Below are positions 6,281 to 7,220 of a stretch of DNA of 7,220 bases, piece after piece. A program made the translations under genes and the position numbers. Source of the stretch: an uncultured Desulfobacterales bacterium (GTDB lineage Bacteria > Desulfobacterota > Desulfobacteria > Desulfobacterales > UBA11574); assembly GCA_937925895.1 (NCBI GenBank), contig CALANC010000190.1, forward strand, positions 1 to 7,220, in the 5' to 3' direction. Within the stretch, counting starts at the first letter, position 1. Each line of letters starts with the position of its first letter. The notes below the pieces were generated by a model. It ran no database searches, was not told the DNA's origin, and saw only the letters and a list, made by a program, of their open reading frames with translations.

Positions 6281-7135
6281 GTGAAAGTTGACCTTCACAT
6301 TCATTCAACCGCTTCTGATGGATCACTTTCTCCAGCAGAAATACTTACCCTAGCACAAGATCTTAATCTTGGTGCCATAGCAATTACAGATCACGATACG
6401 ATTGATGGGTCTAAGGAAGCCATCGCGCTCGGGATACCGCCTTCCATTCAATTTTTAACCGGTGTTGAAATAAGCGCTTCTCCACCACCATCATTCCCCT
6501 GTTCCGGAAGCTTTCATCTCTTGGGATATTCTATCAATTTAAATGATCCTGCCTTAAATAACATCCTTTCTCTTCTTCAGGAGTCTAGAAAAAACCGAAA
6601 CCCAAAAATTCTTACACTTCTCTCTAACATGGGCATCAGGCTCTCTTTAGAAGAAATCCGTTCCGGTGTCGGAGAGTGTCAGCTAGGAAGACCTCACATC
6701 GCCCAGATAATGGTTAAAAGGGGCTATGTCCAATCTATTGATGAAGCCTTTGAGAGATATCTTGGGAGAGGAAGACCGGCTTATGTGGATAAATATCGTA
6801 TTGACTGCAACCGAGCAATTGAAATCATAACCAAAGCCGGAGGGATTCCGGTTCTGGCCCATCCCGTGCTTCTTCAGATGGAACATGTTGAGATGCTTGA
6901 AGATTTGGTCATCACCCTAAAAAAAATGGGGCTAAAAGGAATTGAAGTCTACTATCCAGAACATACCCTGGATCTCGTGTCTCATTACATTGGGATGGCA
7001 CATCGCCACAATTTACTTATAACGGGTGGTACAGATTTCCACGGTGCTATCAAACCTGAAATTAAAATGGGATCCGGTAAGGGAGATTTATCCATACCCT
7101 ATGCTGTATATGAGGAATTGATTTCAAGCCAATGA
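6281..7135 (+). CDS. PHP-domain phosphoesterase (RNase AM / nucleoside 3',5'-bisphosphate phosphatase-like)
   Basis: The protein (284 residues) is a cytoplasmic PHP-family phosphoesterase with a complete trinuclear metal site: His6 and His8 (DLHIHST), Asp13 (SDG), His38 (DHDT), Glu63 (GVEIS), His79 (FHLLGY), His194 (LAHP), Asp252 and His254 (TDFHG). RPH (137-139) and LGRGRPAYV (161-169) are typical of the YciV/TrpH group. Characterised members include E. coli RNase AM (YciV), which trims RNA 5' ends and short oligonucleotides, and a Chromobacterium enzyme acting on nucleoside 3',5'-bisphosphates such as pAp. Length is close to those (about 285-295). Histidinol-phosphatase, another PHP activity, is less likely given these motifs and the absence of his genes. 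The start is GTG at 6281, which gives the family-standard N-terminus; no good Shine-Dalgarno precedes it and it lies 7 nt after the dksA stop, so its translation may depend on dksA. Domain assignment is firm; the substrate is inferred. Confidence 0.9.
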   Translation: MKVDLHIHSTASDGSLSPAEILTLAQDLNLGAIAITDHDTIDGSKEAIALGIPPSIQFLTGVEISASPPPSFPCSGSFHLLGYSINLNDPALNNILSLLQESRKNRNPKILTLLSNMGIRLSLEEIRSGVGECQLGRPHIAQIMVKRGYVQSIDEAFERYLGRGRPAYVDKYRIDCNRAIEIITKAGGIPVLAHPVLLQMEHVEMLEDLVITLKKMGLKGIEVYYPEHTLDLVSHYIGMAHRHNLLITGGTDFHGAIKPEIKMGSGKGDLSIPYAVYEELISSQ

Positions 7136-7220
7136 AAATGGTTTCACCCGTTAGTCCGGATTTTCACCTGGCTGATGCGATATAAAATCAGTTTGCTGAT
7201 AAATTTTCATGAAATACCCG

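Noticed and set aside
133..6886. Antisense open frames on the - strand and short + strand frames inside the eight genes
   Set aside because: All lie within well-supported genes, show no recognisable domains, and have the composition expected of shadow frames.
7132..7185. 17-codon frame overlapping the PHP stop as ATGA
   Set aside because: Very short, no recognisable sequence, and the overlap can arise by chance because any TGA preceded by A creates it.
7187..7220. Five-bp hairpin ATCAG-TTTG-CTGAT with a short T run, and an ATG at 7209 reading MKYP to the window edge
   Set aside because: The stem is too short for a confident terminator, and four codons without a Shine-Dalgarno cannot support a gene call.

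Overview
The window is ordinary, densely packed bacterial chromosome. It holds eight complete protein genes, all on the + strand, with no RNA gene, mobile element, CRISPR array or broken gene that I can see. Base composition is moderately AT-rich and even throughout. The mix of genes (a CcsA-type cytochrome c assembly protein, a CysG-N/SirC-type siroheme enzyme beside hemA, and a short DksA) suggests an anaerobic, cytochrome-rich member of the Desulfobacterota (former Deltaproteobacteria). That placement is inferred from gene content and protein style, not from a marker gene.

Layout. Positions 1-97 are AT-rich leader DNA with a perfect 10-bp inverted repeat at 21-42. The first run, 98-4737, holds a DHH/DHHA1 phosphoesterase, an RNase Z-like metallo-beta-lactamase-fold hydrolase, a precorrin-2 dehydrogenase/sirohydrochlorin ferrochelatase (sirC/cysG-N type), a CcsA cytochrome c assembly protein, and glutamyl-tRNA reductase (hemA). 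The middle of this run is very tight: a 4-nt ATGA overlap between the hydrolase and sirC, and no gap between sirC and ccsA. It is therefore probably one transcript. After a 77-bp gap comes fabD (4815-5753). After a 157-bp gap, which carries a plausible promoter and an inverted repeat, come dksA (5911-6273) and, 7 nt later, a PHP-domain phosphoesterase (6281-7135). The last 85 bases contain no supported gene.

How the genes fit together. hemA makes the tetrapyrrole precursor glutamate-1-semialdehyde. The sirC product converts precorrin-2 towards siroheme. CcsA exports or handles heme for covalent attachment to periplasmic c-type cytochromes. Their linkage is a tetrapyrrole/cytochrome module; in sulfate reducers siroheme is also the precursor of heme by the Ahb route, so sirC may serve both cofactors. 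The flanking genes are housekeeping: fatty-acid initiation (fabD), the RNA-polymerase-binding stringent-response factor (dksA), and three unrelated metal-dependent phosphoesterases (DHH, MBL and PHP folds) likely to act on RNA ends or small nucleotides.

I found no convincing undescribed system. The points most worth a second look are the altered first motif of the DHH protein, the palindrome in front of it, the siroheme-ccsA-hemA module, and the inverted repeat overlapping the likely dksA promoter.
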